Source of the DNA: Corynebacterium genitalium ATCC 33030
GTDB lineage: Bacteria; Actinomycetota; Actinomycetes; Mycobacteriales; Mycobacteriaceae
Length of the DNA stretch: 64,000 nt
Direction: 5' to 3'
Assembly: GCF_000143825.1 (NCBI RefSeq)
Contig: NZ_CM000961.1
Span: forward strand, 372,001-436,000
Shown: piece after piece, positions 1-8,221 of the stretch
How the letters are laid out: each line of letters starts with the position of its first letter
Position numbering within the stretch: the stretch's first letter is position 1
Translations under genes and position numbers: made by a program
Notes under the pieces: model-generated
What the model saw: only the letters and a program-made list of their open reading frames with translations
The model's database searches: none
What the model was told of the DNA's origin: nothing

Positions 1-18
1 AGCCTGCGCGCACCGCAG

Positions 19-627
19 CTACACGTATACGCGCGCGGCGCCTGCCAGCAGCAGGTCCAGCGCAGCGTCCAACGTGGGGATGGTGCCGTAAAAGGCTGTT
101 TCGCACGCGAGCCCATTCAGCGCAGGCGGCTCGCTTGATTCCCTGAGCTCCACCGCGAGGAGATCGACTCCCCCACGCTGGGCCACGGCGTCCAGCTGGG
201 TGATGGCATCCACCCCCACTGCGGCGGGGCACGTCACCCCAAGCCGCGCGCGGGAATCCACGACTTGGCGCACAGCAATGATGTCTGCGAGCACGGCGTT
301 CAAGCCATCCGTGGTGCCGACCAATGTGTCGTCGATGGCCAACCAGACCTCGGTCGCTCCTTCATCTACGGCAAGGCGCGCCTCGGCGGCTTTGATCAGG
401 CTGTGGTGGCGGCCCGTCGGCCACCCGATGAGAGCGATGACGCTGCCCATACCGTCGCCCGTGCCCGTGTTCGGTGCCGCAGCTTGGGCGGTGACGCCGG
501 TGGGTTCGACGATGTGGCCGGCGCGTGCGACGTCGATAAGCGACGCGAACTCTTCATCGCTGACCCTACCGCTGAGAACGCGGTTGCGGCCGACGCGCGG
601 GGCGAGCCAGGTGAGATCGTCGGTCAC
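19..627 (-). CDS. DeoC-like aldolase-family protein, probably not catalytic
   Basis: A 202-residue protein resembling deoxyribose-phosphate aldolase (DeoC). The central segment with GWPTGRHHSLIKAAEA followed by an acidic strand matches the DeoC pattern of a Gly/Pro loop and a Lys-Ala-x-Glu-Ala helix. The C-terminal half is atypical. The stretch where DeoC carries its Schiff-base lysine (the KTSTGF-type motif) is not recognisable, and the Gly-Gly-Ile-Arg phosphate loop is replaced by a GTIPTLDAAL segment. At 202 residues it is slightly shorter than typical DeoC. It is the last gene of a minus-strand group and overlaps the upstream DUF2516 gene by 4 bp, suggesting translational coupling. In C. 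glutamicum a deoC gene occupies the matching place, so this is probably its ortholog; loss of enzyme activity is my inference. Confidence 0.6.
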   Translation of the reverse strand: MTDDLTWLAPRVGRNRVLSGRVSDEEFASLIDVARAGHIVEPTGVTAQAAAPNTGTGDGMGSVIALIGWPTGRHHSLIKAAEARLAVDEGATEVWLAIDDTLVGTTDGLNAVLADIIAVRQVVDSRARLGVTCPAAVGVDAITQLDAVAQRGGVDLLAVELRESSEPPALNGLACETAFYGTIPTLDAALDLLLAGAARVYV

Positions 628-947
628 CAGCTGTAATTCCCGCCGATGATGTTCTTCAGGTGCGGACGGACATCGAAGAAGTACAAACCGATGAACACGC
701 AGCCAATCAGGCCGATGAATGCCCTACCGCTCAAGCATGCAAGCGAGCTGACCAGCAAGATGCCTACCCACGCGACCTTCGGCATGCGGTCGCCTGCCGG
801 GAATGCGTCCGAACGGGTCAGGCCCGCCATGACTGCCCCCGCAATGCCCGCCAGACCCACAATCAGCATGAGGACGCTGCGGAGCAAAGCTGGCGACAGC
901 ATGATCCATCCCTCAAGCGGCATGTTCTGGAGGTTGAGAAGCGTCAT
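624..947 (-). CDS. DUF2516-type small membrane protein
   Basis: A 107-residue protein with three predicted hydrophobic segments (about residues 19-42, 58-75 and 77-92) and a short polar tail. The central DAFPAGDRMPKVAW stretch and the terminal FDVRPHLKN are typical of the actinobacterial DUF2516 membrane family; no biochemical role is known to me. It overlaps the following DeoC-like gene by 4 bp and sits 20 bp after the preceding acidic helical protein, so the three are likely co-transcribed. The start shown is the longest; a start at the Met near residue 16 would still keep the first membrane segment. Confidence 0.7.
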   Translation of the reverse strand: MTLLNLQNMPLEGWIMLSPALLRSVLMLIVGLAGIAGAVMAGLTRSDAFPAGDRMPKVAWVGILLVSSLACLSGRAFIGLIGCVFIGLYFFDVRPHLKNIIGGNYSW

Positions 948-967
948 AGCGTTCAGGCCGAACCTTT

Positions 968-1612
968 CTAGCGGTTGTCAGTTTCGTCGGGGTTGTTACC
1001 GTCGGTCGGGTCGTGCTCCACAATATCGGAGGCGTTGTCGCCGCCGTTGAACGTGTTGCTCACTCGGCCGATCACTTCCTCCAGGCGGCTGCGCAGATCG
1101 GCCACAGTGCCTTCGACATCTACGTCCGACTCTTCAGCGCGGCTGCGGACCTGCCCGACAGCGGTGTTGAAGGTCTCGCGGATCTCATCGAGAGCGGAGC
1201 CGAAAGCGGCCTTGGTCTGATTCGCCTCATCGGACTCGCGGGCAGTGTCCACGGCGCGGGTAACGCTGCCGGCGAAGTCGCGGAAAATGGACTCTGCATC
1301 CGAGGCGAACGAGGTGGTCGCGGCGCGGAAGTCACGGTCGTTGGCTGCGCCCTGGTAAGCCTCGCGGGCGTTGGCGATAGCCGCCTTGAGCTGCTCCGTA
1401 AGACCCGAGTGGGCATGGGTGAGCTCCTCATCCACGCCGTGGTGGGCACCAGTGTCCACGTCAGCATCGCGGTCCGCGCGGAAGTTGCGGCTGAACTCGC
1501 CCGCAAGGTCCCCCAAGCGGGACCACGCGTTGAGCGAAGCATCGCCCACGCCGCGCAGAGCGTTCATGAAGGTGTCGTCGTTAGCAGGGCCGTTCGGGGT
1601 TGCGTTGGTCAT
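968..1612 (-). CDS. Acidic helical protein of unknown function
   Basis: A 214-residue, strongly acidic, alanine-rich protein with no signal peptide or membrane segment. Residues 60-185 look like several amphipathic helices with regular charged and Ala positions, as in an extended coiled coil. The C-terminal 25 residues are disordered and rich in Asp/Asn. I recognise no catalytic motif. Similar uncharacterised proteins sit at this place in other corynebacteria, between a DUF445 gene and a DUF2516 gene. By appearance it could be a cytoplasmic scaffold or nucleoid-associated protein, but nothing in the sequence decides this. Confidence 0.6.
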   Translation of the reverse strand: MTNATPNGPANDDTFMNALRGVGDASLNAWSRLGDLAGEFSRNFRADRDADVDTGAHHGVDEELTHAHSGLTEQLKAAIANAREAYQGAANDRDFRAATTSFASDAESIFRDFAGSVTRAVDTARESDEANQTKAAFGSALDEIRETFNTAVGQVRSRAEESDVDVEGTVADLRSRLEEVIGRVSNTFNGGDNASDIVEHDPTDGNNPDETDNR

Positions 1613-1696
1613 GGCAGAGGTCTCCAGAATCGTAGAACGTGATCGGCAGGTGTGCGCCTCTCAGTCTAGACAGCCCGGCGGCAAAACAACCGGGGG

Positions 1697-3010
1697 CTAG
1701 AACAGCAACTGCGACACCGTGTAGATGACCAGGCCAGCCAAAGCACCGACGATCGTGCCGTTGACGCGGATGAACTGCAGGTCTTTGCCCACCATCAGCT
1801 CGATCTTGTCGGCAGCCTCACGGCCGTCCCAGCGCTCAATGGTGTCGGAGATGATCGCCGTAATGTCGCCGGCGTAATTGTCCGCGATGAACCGGGACGC
1901 ACCCTCGATCCGTGTGTCCAAGTCTGCACGCAGCTGCGGGTCGGTGGTGATGCGAGTGCCCCATTCCCGCGCCAGTTCGGTGATGCGCCGCCGTAGGAGG
2001 GAGGAGGGGTCGGTGGAAGCGTCGATAAGCGATTGCGACGCTGAAGCCCAGATTCCGCTCGCCGCTGACTGCACGGCGTTGGACCCCATGATGTCGGCTT
2101 TGATGTCCTCGACCCGCGTGATCATCTTCGGGTCGGACTGCAGATCCTGCGCGAACTGCGAAATCGTGCGGCGGACAGCGCGGCGCGCCTCGTGCTGGGG
2201 GTTGGTGTCAATCTCCCACATGAAGTCCTGCAGCTCGCGGTACACGCGCTCACCGACGAGGTCTCTGGCGAATTTCGGGGCCCAGCGCGGCATGCGCTCG
2301 TCAATCATGGTGACCACGGATTCCTCCATGGTGTTCACCTTGTTGCGGCCCCAGGAGATGATCTCCTCCACAATCGGCTCGACCTTGCCGTCTGCGATCA
2401 GCCCATCGAGTGCGCGGCCCAGCGGCGGCCCCCAGGCAGGCTCCGCCACCCGGTCAATGAATTGGTGGTTGATCAGCGCTTCCGCGTCTTCCGGATCGAT
2501 TGCCGCGACCGCGCTCGCCGTGAAGCGGCCGACCTGCTCCGATGCCTTCTCGGCATTCTCCGGCTGCGCAAGCCATGCACCGACCTTCTCCGGAATGTTG
2601 GCTTCGGAGACTTTCTCCGTGATCAGCTGCGCGTTGAGAAAGTTCTCACCGACGAATTCACTCAGGGCCCCGCCGATCTGGTCCTTTTTCTTGGGAACCA
2701 GCGCCGTGTGCGGAATCGGAATGCCCATCGGGTAGCGGAACAGCGCCGTGACAGCGAACCAGTCCGCCAAACCGCCGACCATGCCGGCCTCCGCGGCCGC
2801 GCGAACGTACCCCACCCAGGCGGGCGCGTGATGCACGTCGTGCTCAATCCACCACGTGCACGCCAGGAAGATCACTGCGGCCAGGACCAGCAGGCCCGTC
2901 ACCCACGTCTTGTGCATCCGCAACGAGCGGCGACGCTCCGCCTCAACTTCCGGCGACGGGCCCGGGACCTCCAGCGGCGCGCGGGTGTGCGCAAGTTCGT
3001 GGTTTGTCAT
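1697..3010 (-). CDS. DUF445 family membrane protein
   Basis: About 437 residues. Hydrophobic segments lie near residue 40 and at the extreme C terminus (residues 415-435), with a mostly helical cytoplasmic or periplasmic middle. This matches the DUF445 (YjiN-like) layout. The short motif GGLADWFAVTALFRYPMG after the first membrane region is the most diagnostic part of the family. I chose the Met at 3010 rather than the in-frame start at 3028, because the latter lies against the terminator of the upstream gene. Function is unknown beyond membrane localisation. The gene is separated from the sdh operon by that terminator and probably has its own promoter. Confidence 0.8.
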   Translation of the reverse strand: MTNHELAHTRAPLEVPGPSPEVEAERRRSLRMHKTWVTGLLVLAAVIFLACTWWIEHDVHHAPAWVGYVRAAAEAGMVGGLADWFAVTALFRYPMGIPIPHTALVPKKKDQIGGALSEFVGENFLNAQLITEKVSEANIPEKVGAWLAQPENAEKASEQVGRFTASAVAAIDPEDAEALINHQFIDRVAEPAWGPPLGRALDGLIADGKVEPIVEEIISWGRNKVNTMEESVVTMIDERMPRWAPKFARDLVGERVYRELQDFMWEIDTNPQHEARRAVRRTISQFAQDLQSDPKMITRVEDIKADIMGSNAVQSAASGIWASASQSLIDASTDPSSLLRRRITELAREWGTRITTDPQLRADLDTRIEGASRFIADNYAGDITAIISDTIERWDGREAADKIELMVGKDLQFIRVNGTIVGALAGLVIYTVSQLLF

Positions 3011-3025
3011 GAGTTGATTAAAGCG

Positions 3026-3053
3026 CAAAAAACCTCCCGCGCGAAGCGGGAGG
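3026..3053 (-). terminator. Rho-independent terminator after the sdh-linked membrane gene
   Basis: On the minus strand an 8-bp perfect stem (CCTCCCGC with GCGGGAGG, 3033-3053) is followed by a run of six T (complement of 3026-3032). It lies 25 bp after the stop of the 125-residue membrane protein gene, so it probably ends the sdhC-sdhA-sdhB transcript. Confidence 0.85.
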
Positions 3054-3077
3054 CACTTGCTTAACGACGATCACCGC

Positions 3078-3455
3078 CTAGTTAAGACGGCCCGTCTCCT
3101 TCCGGTAGGCCTTGTAGTCGCTGCGGCCGGAAACGATCGCGATGATCGCACCGATCAGCGTGACAGCCGTGAACACCCCACCCACGATGAAAAGCGTGTT
3201 GGTGATGTCCGGGCTTGCACCGTGGCCCCACAGGTGCGTTCCAGCACCGTAGATCAGGGTGCCAATGCCAGCCAGAGAAGCCAGCATCAGCCCCATGCCC
3301 ACCCAGGTGCGGGTCTTCATTAGGGAGGAGTGCGGCGCACCGAGGGAAACCGGGTCATACCCGTCCAGGTAGCCCGAATGAAGGGATTGGCCGTACTCCG
3401 GGAAACTCTCGGAGGCGATGTCCGCAACGGGTGCGGGACCTGCGTGTCCGCTCAT
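3078..3455 (-). CDS. Small membrane protein downstream of sdhB
   Basis: A 125-residue protein with two clear membrane segments (about residues 49-69 and 85-110) after a 45-residue soluble N terminus. I recognise no named domain. It lies 35 bp after sdhB on the same strand and ahead of a strong terminator, so it is probably the last gene of the succinate dehydrogenase operon. A conserved membrane gene follows sdhB in C. glutamicum, where its role is also unclear to me. An accessory role for the complex is possible but unproven. Confidence 0.7.
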   Translation of the reverse strand: MSGHAGPAPVADIASESFPEYGQSLHSGYLDGYDPVSLGAPHSSLMKTRTWVGMGLMLASLAGIGTLIYGAGTHLWGHGASPDITNTLFIVGGVFTAVTLIGAIIAIVSGRSDYKAYRKETGRLN

Positions 3456-3490
3456 CGTTTCGTCTCTCTTTCTAGAAGGTGACTTCTATT

Positions 3491-4240
3491 TTAGTCGTCC
3501 TTGCCACGGAAGGCGGCGCGTGCGCGCTCCTTGTTGATGGCGCCGACAGCCTCGAGCGGGATGCCTGCCGGGCAGACGTCCGCGCACTCGCCGAAGAGGG
3601 TGCAGTGGCCGAAGTTGGTCTCCAGCTCGTCCACCATCTGGCGGGCGCGCTTGCCACGCTCTTCCTTGCCCAGCGGCAGGAGCTTGAGGTGGTTCAGCTT
3701 CGCGCCGGTGAACAGGTGCGCAGCGCCGTTCGGGCACGCAGCCACACACGCACCGCAGCCGATGCAGGCAGCAAAGTCCAGAGCCTTCTCTGCGGTCTGG
3801 TGGTTGACGTGCAACGTGTCAGCGTCCGGTGCAGTACCGGCCTGGATGGACACGTAGCCGCCCTGCTCCATCACGCGGTCCAGCGCGGAGCGGTCCACGG
3901 TGAGGTCCTTGATCACCGGGAAAGCAGCCGAGCGGAACGGCTCGATCTTCAGGGTGTCGCCGTCCTTGTAGTTCCACAGGCGCTGCAGGCAAGCCGTGGT
4001 GTTCTGGCCGGCACCGTGGGGGCGGCCATTGACCGACAGGCCACAGGTGCCGCAAATGCCCTCGCGGCAATCGGAGGCGAAGGTGAAGGGTTCTTCACCG
4101 GCCTCGACGCGGGCGTTGTTGACGTGGTCCAGCAGCTCCAGGATGGACATCTGCTCCACAGCGTCGTCGACCTGGACGGTCTCGAAGTTTCCCTCGGTGT
4201 CGGGTCCGGCCTGACGCCAGATCTCAAGTGTCAGTTTCAT
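3491..4240 (-). CDS. sdhB: Succinate dehydrogenase iron-sulfur subunit
   Basis: A 249-residue subunit that carries electrons from the flavin of SdhA to the quinone site. The N-terminal ferredoxin-like domain has the [2Fe-2S] motif CREGICGTCG and a later Cys. The C-terminal domain has two ferredoxin-type clusters, CIGCGACVAACPN and CTLFGECADVCPAG, giving the expected [4Fe-4S] and three-iron sites. The start codon overlaps the sdhA stop as TAATG, so the two are translationally coupled. Length is normal for the short corynebacterial/Bacillus-type enzyme. Confidence 0.97.
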   Translation of the reverse strand: MKLTLEIWRQAGPDTEGNFETVQVDDAVEQMSILELLDHVNNARVEAGEEPFTFASDCREGICGTCGLSVNGRPHGAGQNTTACLQRLWNYKDGDTLKIEPFRSAAFPVIKDLTVDRSALDRVMEQGGYVSIQAGTAPDADTLHVNHQTAEKALDFAACIGCGACVAACPNGAAHLFTGAKLNHLKLLPLGKEERGKRARQMVDELETNFGHCTLFGECADVCPAGIPLEAVGAINKERARAAFRGKDD

Positions 4241-6414
4241 TACTTGTAGTTCCTTGTCATCAGCGGGATCGAGTCGAAGTACAGGGGTTCTGCGTGGCGG
4301 ATGAACTGCTCATCGCCGGCGGGCTCCCAGGCGGAGACGAAGCACCAGTTCTCATCGTCGCGCTCTGCCTCGCCGTCCTCGGAGAGGTGGTCCTCGCGGT
4401 AGTGGGCACCACAGGACTCGTCGCGGTCGAGAGCGTCGATGATCATCAGCTCACCCAGGTTGATGTAGTCCGCCACACGGATGGCGTTCTCCAGCGTCTG
4501 GTTCATGTCCATCGCGTCACCCGGGATGTTCACGTTCGCCCAGAACTCGCGACGCAGCTCGCGCACGCGCTCCAGGCCCTTCTCCATGTTCTCCACGTTG
4601 CGGGCAACACCGCAAGACTCGTAGAGAATAGCGCCGAGCTGCTCGTGGTAGAAGTCCGGGCCGTGCGGCTCCTCACCCTCGACGGTCATCAGACGGTTGA
4701 CCAGGTCCTGGGCGCGGGTCACAGCTGCGGTGACCTCCTCAGCCTCGAGTTCCAGAACCGGCTCGTTGAGGTGGCCGGCCAGGAAGTTCGGGATGCAGAA
4801 CGGGAGGGTGAACCAGCCGTCCACGGATGCGGACAGAAGCGAGTTCGCACCCAGGCGGTTAGCACCGTGGTAGGTCCAGGAGCACTCGCCGGCAGCGAAG
4901 AGACCGTCGATGGAGGTCATTTCGTTGAAGTCGGTCCACAGGCCACCCATGGTGAAGTGAACGGTCGGGGCGATGAGCATCGGGGACTCGTACGGGTCGT
5001 CACCGACGGAGTCGTAGTACATCTCGAACAGGTTCGAGTAACGCTCCTTGATGGTGTCCTTACCCAGGCGCTCGATGGCGTCCGTGAAGTCAAGGTACGC
5101 AGCGTTGTTCAGCGCACCGACACCGCGGCCAGCGTTGATTTCCTGGGAGATGGCACGCGATGCGACGTCGCGGGGCACAAGGTTACCGAAGGCCGGGTAG
5201 CGGCGCTCCAGGAAGTAGTCGCGCTCCTCCTCCGGGATGTCCTTCGGGTCGCGGTCGTCGCCCTCTTCCTTCGGGACCCAGATGCGGCCGTCGTTACGCA
5301 GCGACTCGGACATCAGAGTCGTCTTCGCCTGCCACTTCGCGTTGACCGGAAGGCCCGTCGGGTGGAACTGCACGAACGCCGGCGATGCCATGTAAGCACC
5401 GTGCTCGTAGGCACGCATGATGGCGGAAGCGTTGGAGTTCTTCGCCAGCGTGGTCTTGTGGTACACGTTGCCGTAACCACCGGTAGCCAGAATGACGGCG
5501 TGGCCGGTGAACGGCACAATTTCACCCGTGATCAGGTTGCGGGTCACAATGCCTTCGCAGCGCTTCTTCCCGTCCTTCTCCGTGATGATGTAGTCGAGCA
5601 GGTCGTTGTGGGTGAAGATTTCCACGTTGCCCAGGTGGATCTGACGCTGCAGGGCAGATGCCGTGGACAGCTGGAGCTGCTGACCTGTTTGGCCACGGGT
5701 GTAGTAGGTGCGGGACACCTGGACACCACCGAAGGAACGAGTCGCCAGGGCGCCGCCGTACTCGCGGGCGAACGGAGCACCGATGGCGTTCATGTGGTCA
5801 ATGACGCGGACGGACTCAATCGCCAGGCGCCAGCAGTCGGACTCGCGGCAGCGGTAGTCGCCGCCCTTGACGGTGTCCTTGGTGTGGCGGTACGCGCCGT
5901 CATTATCCATCTTCTTACCGCGGGCGGAGTTCACGCCGCCCTGTGCAGCGATGGAGTGCGCGCGACGCGGTGCGTCGTGGTACGTGAAGTTCTTCACGTT
6001 GTAGCCCAGCTCACCCAGTGCAGCTGCAGCTGCACCGCCGGACAGGCCGGTACCCACCACGATGACGGTGAACTTGCGACGGTTGAGCGGGGAGACCATC
6101 TCCATGTGGTCCTTCTGGTAAGCCCACATGTCGCGCATCGGCACGCCCTTGGGCTCGTTGCTCTCCAGAATGTTGCCCGGGGTCACGCCAGCAGCCTTGG
6201 ACTGCGGGTTGGTGAAGTCCTTGTTCTCGTCCTTCTCCGCAGCCGGGGTGGTGTCAGCGCCCTCGGCCTCAGCCGGGCGATCAACGGTTGCCTGCTCGCT
6301 GGCGGGCTTGACGATCTTCTCGCCCTGTTCGCCAAGGCCCTTACCCGTGCTGTGGGTCTCCGCTTGCGGGTCTTTGGGCTTGTCGGCGCCCGCCGCGTTG
6401 TGTGCAGTAGTCAT
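4240..6414 (-). CDS. sdhA: Succinate dehydrogenase flavoprotein subunit
   Basis: A 724-residue catalytic subunit oxidising succinate to fumarate. The FAD-binding Rossmann motif (GTGLSGGAAAA) is followed by the AHSIAAQGG region with the covalent-flavin histidine and by the substrate-site segments FVQFHPTGLP and HFTMGGLW. The protein is about 50 residues longer than the C. glutamicum SdhA as I remember it. The extra N-terminal stretch is Ala/Glu/Asp/Lys-rich and looks disordered. The long form is supported by a good ribosome site (GGAGGAAT) 8 nt before the ATG at 6414. The gene follows sdhC by 21 bp. Confidence 0.97.
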   Translation of the reverse strand: MTTAHNAAGADKPKDPQAETHSTGKGLGEQGEKIVKPASEQATVDRPAEAEGADTTPAAEKDENKDFTNPQSKAAGVTPGNILESNEPKGVPMRDMWAYQKDHMEMVSPLNRRKFTVIVVGTGLSGGAAAAALGELGYNVKNFTYHDAPRRAHSIAAQGGVNSARGKKMDNDGAYRHTKDTVKGGDYRCRESDCWRLAIESVRVIDHMNAIGAPFAREYGGALATRSFGGVQVSRTYYTRGQTGQQLQLSTASALQRQIHLGNVEIFTHNDLLDYIITEKDGKKRCEGIVTRNLITGEIVPFTGHAVILATGGYGNVYHKTTLAKNSNASAIMRAYEHGAYMASPAFVQFHPTGLPVNAKWQAKTTLMSESLRNDGRIWVPKEEGDDRDPKDIPEEERDYFLERRYPAFGNLVPRDVASRAISQEINAGRGVGALNNAAYLDFTDAIERLGKDTIKERYSNLFEMYYDSVGDDPYESPMLIAPTVHFTMGGLWTDFNEMTSIDGLFAAGECSWTYHGANRLGANSLLSASVDGWFTLPFCIPNFLAGHLNEPVLELEAEEVTAAVTRAQDLVNRLMTVEGEEPHGPDFYHEQLGAILYESCGVARNVENMEKGLERVRELRREFWANVNIPGDAMDMNQTLENAIRVADYINLGELMIIDALDRDESCGAHYREDHLSEDGEAERDDENWCFVSAWEPAGDEQFIRHAEPLYFDSIPLMTRNYK

Positions 6415-6435
6415 TTCAGATTCCTCCAGCGTTTC

Positions 6436-7194
6436 CTAGTGCACGATTCCAAATGCAATGGACAGCGGCATAGCGATGTTGGCAAGCACCACAATCGCCG
6501 GGATCCAGTAAGCCAACACGATCATGATCGCGTGGCCGCGCTTACCCAGCCAGCCCAGGTCAGACACAGCCAGGTACACACCGTGGGTGAGGTGCATGAA
6601 CAGCGCGAGCATAGCCACGACGTAGAACAGGGTGACCGGCCAGCGTGCGGGTGCGAAGGTGGCCAGCATGTTGTTCTTCACTGCGCCAGCCTCGAAGGCG
6701 TTGGACGCGACGACCTCACCAATGGTCAGGTCGAGCAGGTGGAAGATGATGAACAGCAGCAGGATCACACCGGTGATCAGCATCCAGCGCGCAGCGGTGG
6801 ACTGGATTCCGCCCATCAGGTTGGTGCGGCGGAACTTACCGCGGGACTGGCGCGAGCGGGCGTTCAGCGCGAACGCGCCCCAAATGTGCAGGAACAGGCA
6901 GGCCAGCAGCACAATGCGAACCATCCAGAGGAAGGACTCGCCCGGGAACAGCGGGTTTCCGATTGTGCGCAAGAAGTGGCCGTATTCATCGATAGCCGGC
7001 ACATCGCCGTGATCTGGCATGAAGATCTTGAGGTTACCGACCATGTGGCCGATGACGAACAAGAAGAAAATCAGGCCGGTCACGGCCATGATGAGCTTGA
7101 GCGCCCAGGTAGGCACTCCTGGCCGCTCACGCAGCGGCTCTTCGGTAATTTTGCCGTGACGAATTGCGTCGCGGTCTGCATTTTGAACAGTCAT
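6436..7194 (-). CDS. sdhC: Succinate dehydrogenase cytochrome b subunit
   Basis: A 252-residue membrane anchor with five predicted transmembrane helices and histidines near the helix ends (HMVGNL, HIWGAF, FHLLDL, HLTHGVYL). This fits the one-polypeptide di-heme cytochrome b of Gram-positive succinate:menaquinone reductases. It is the first gene of sdhCAB. The ATG at 7194 is preceded by a GGAGGT ribosome site, and the divergent intergenic region upstream carries a candidate GlxR site. Confidence 0.95.
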   Translation of the reverse strand: MTVQNADRDAIRHGKITEEPLRERPGVPTWALKLIMAVTGLIFFLFVIGHMVGNLKIFMPDHGDVPAIDEYGHFLRTIGNPLFPGESFLWMVRIVLLACLFLHIWGAFALNARSRQSRGKFRRTNLMGGIQSTAARWMLITGVILLLFIIFHLLDLTIGEVVASNAFEAGAVKNNMLATFAPARWPVTLFYVVAMLALFMHLTHGVYLAVSDLGWLGKRGHAIMIVLAYWIPAIVVLANIAMPLSIAFGIVH

Positions 7195-7654
7195 GGCACC
7201 TCCAGTGTCGATTTAACTTTACGGTTCCCTGCAGCCTTCTCACTACTTAGTGGTTTCTTAGATCTTCAGTCACCCCCGCCCGCGATCGCAGTCGCGGTCG
7301 CTGCATGTGGGCCTGAGCACATTCGCTTATCGACGTCTCCCCCTCCCCGCCCGGCGACCCCACCACGTCACCGCGATACACAGTGGTTTCGCCATCCCGG
7401 GCACGCAACCGTTACATGCGCCTCTTTACCAACGTTCCAATCCACCCTTAAGTTGTGACGTGTGACACTCAAGGCAGGGATAAGCGATTACCCCCACTGG
7501 GTCCACCCCGAAGGGTGTCATCCTTTCGTTGGTTGCTTGACCCTAATTGTTCCCTTGCTGGCAGATTCCGCGATAGCCCACGGTCACCCGGCCCCGCCGG
7601 GGCCTCAATCCCAGCACAACCCCACCCCCGAATGTTTTCGGTACCGTGGGTGCC
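7195..7654. promoter_or_regulatory. sdhCAB control region with a candidate GlxR site
   Basis: This is a 460-bp gap between divergent sdhC and the SRPBCC gene. At 7454-7469 the sequence TGTGACGTGTGACACT fits the GlxR/CRP consensus TGTGA-N2-TA-N2-TCACA at 9 of 12 informative positions; GlxR is encoded in this window. One copy of the dispersed 11-bp motif is at 7325. In C. glutamicum, ramB lies between sdhC and lpd; no ramB-like ORF is present here. No other gene is visible in the gap. Confidence 0.5.
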
Positions 7655-8137
7655 ATGACTGAGACGAATTCCGCAACACGCGTTATTGACGCTTCCGCTA
7701 AAGACATCTTCGACATCCTCTCCAATCCCGCACGCCACCCAGAGACCGATAACTCCGGCATGGTGGTCTCCCTCGACCAGGGCGACCGTATCCAGGCTGT
7801 GGGCGACACCTTCACCATGAACATGACCAAGGAGGACGGCGACTACCAGACCCGTAACGAGGTCTTCGCCTTCCAGGAGAACAAGGTCATCGGCTGGCAG
7901 AACGTGGAAAACACCACCGCCGAGGTCAAGGTGGGCGCCAAGTGGCTGTACGAGCTCGAGTCCGAGGGCTCTGACTCCACCCGCGTTACCCTCACCTACG
8001 ATCGCTCCGAAATCGAGCTGGACAACGTCCGCAAGATGTCCGAGGAGAACTTCACCGACGAGGTCATGGAGGAGTCCCTCTCTGCCCTTGCAGCTGCAGT
8101 CGATGGCACCGATAACCCGACTCAGAAGTCTTCCTAG
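7655..8137 (+). CDS. SRPBCC (START-like) family protein
   Basis: A 160-residue protein with the polyketide-cyclase/SRPBCC layout: an N-terminal strand plus helix (VIDASAKDIFDILSNPARHP), a central antiparallel sheet and a long C-terminal helix. The family forms a hydrophobic cavity for lipids or hydrophobic ligands; the ligand here cannot be told from the sequence. A GTG three codons upstream (7646) is possible, but the ATG at 7655 is more typical. It is a single-gene unit closed by a strong terminator. Confidence 0.75.
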   Translation: MTETNSATRVIDASAKDIFDILSNPARHPETDNSGMVVSLDQGDRIQAVGDTFTMNMTKEDGDYQTRNEVFAFQENKVIGWQNVENTTAEVKVGAKWLYELESEGSDSTRVTLTYDRSEIELDNVRKMSEENFTDEVMEESLSALAAAVDGTDNPTQKSS

Positions 8138-8174
8138 GACCTAGCCAGCTCCACCGCTATTTAGCACCGGCAGC

Positions 8175-8210
8175 AAAAGTGCCCAGGTAGAGCATTACCC
8201 GGGCACTTTT
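8175..8210. terminator. Bidirectional terminator between convergent genes
   Basis: A long hairpin with AAAAGTGCCC and GGGCACTTTT arms and an inner GGT/ACC pairing lies between the convergent SRPBCC gene and the repeat-containing membrane protein gene. A/T runs on both sides suit both transcripts. Confidence 0.85.
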
Positions 8211-8221
8211 CTTATGCGCAC

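Noticed and set aside
4228..7458. A 1,076-codon open frame on the plus strand opposite sdhCAB
   Set aside because: The minus strand encodes SdhB, SdhA and SdhC with full motifs. The plus frame is low-complexity (Val/His/Leu/Asp-rich), as expected for the antisense of GC-rich genes.
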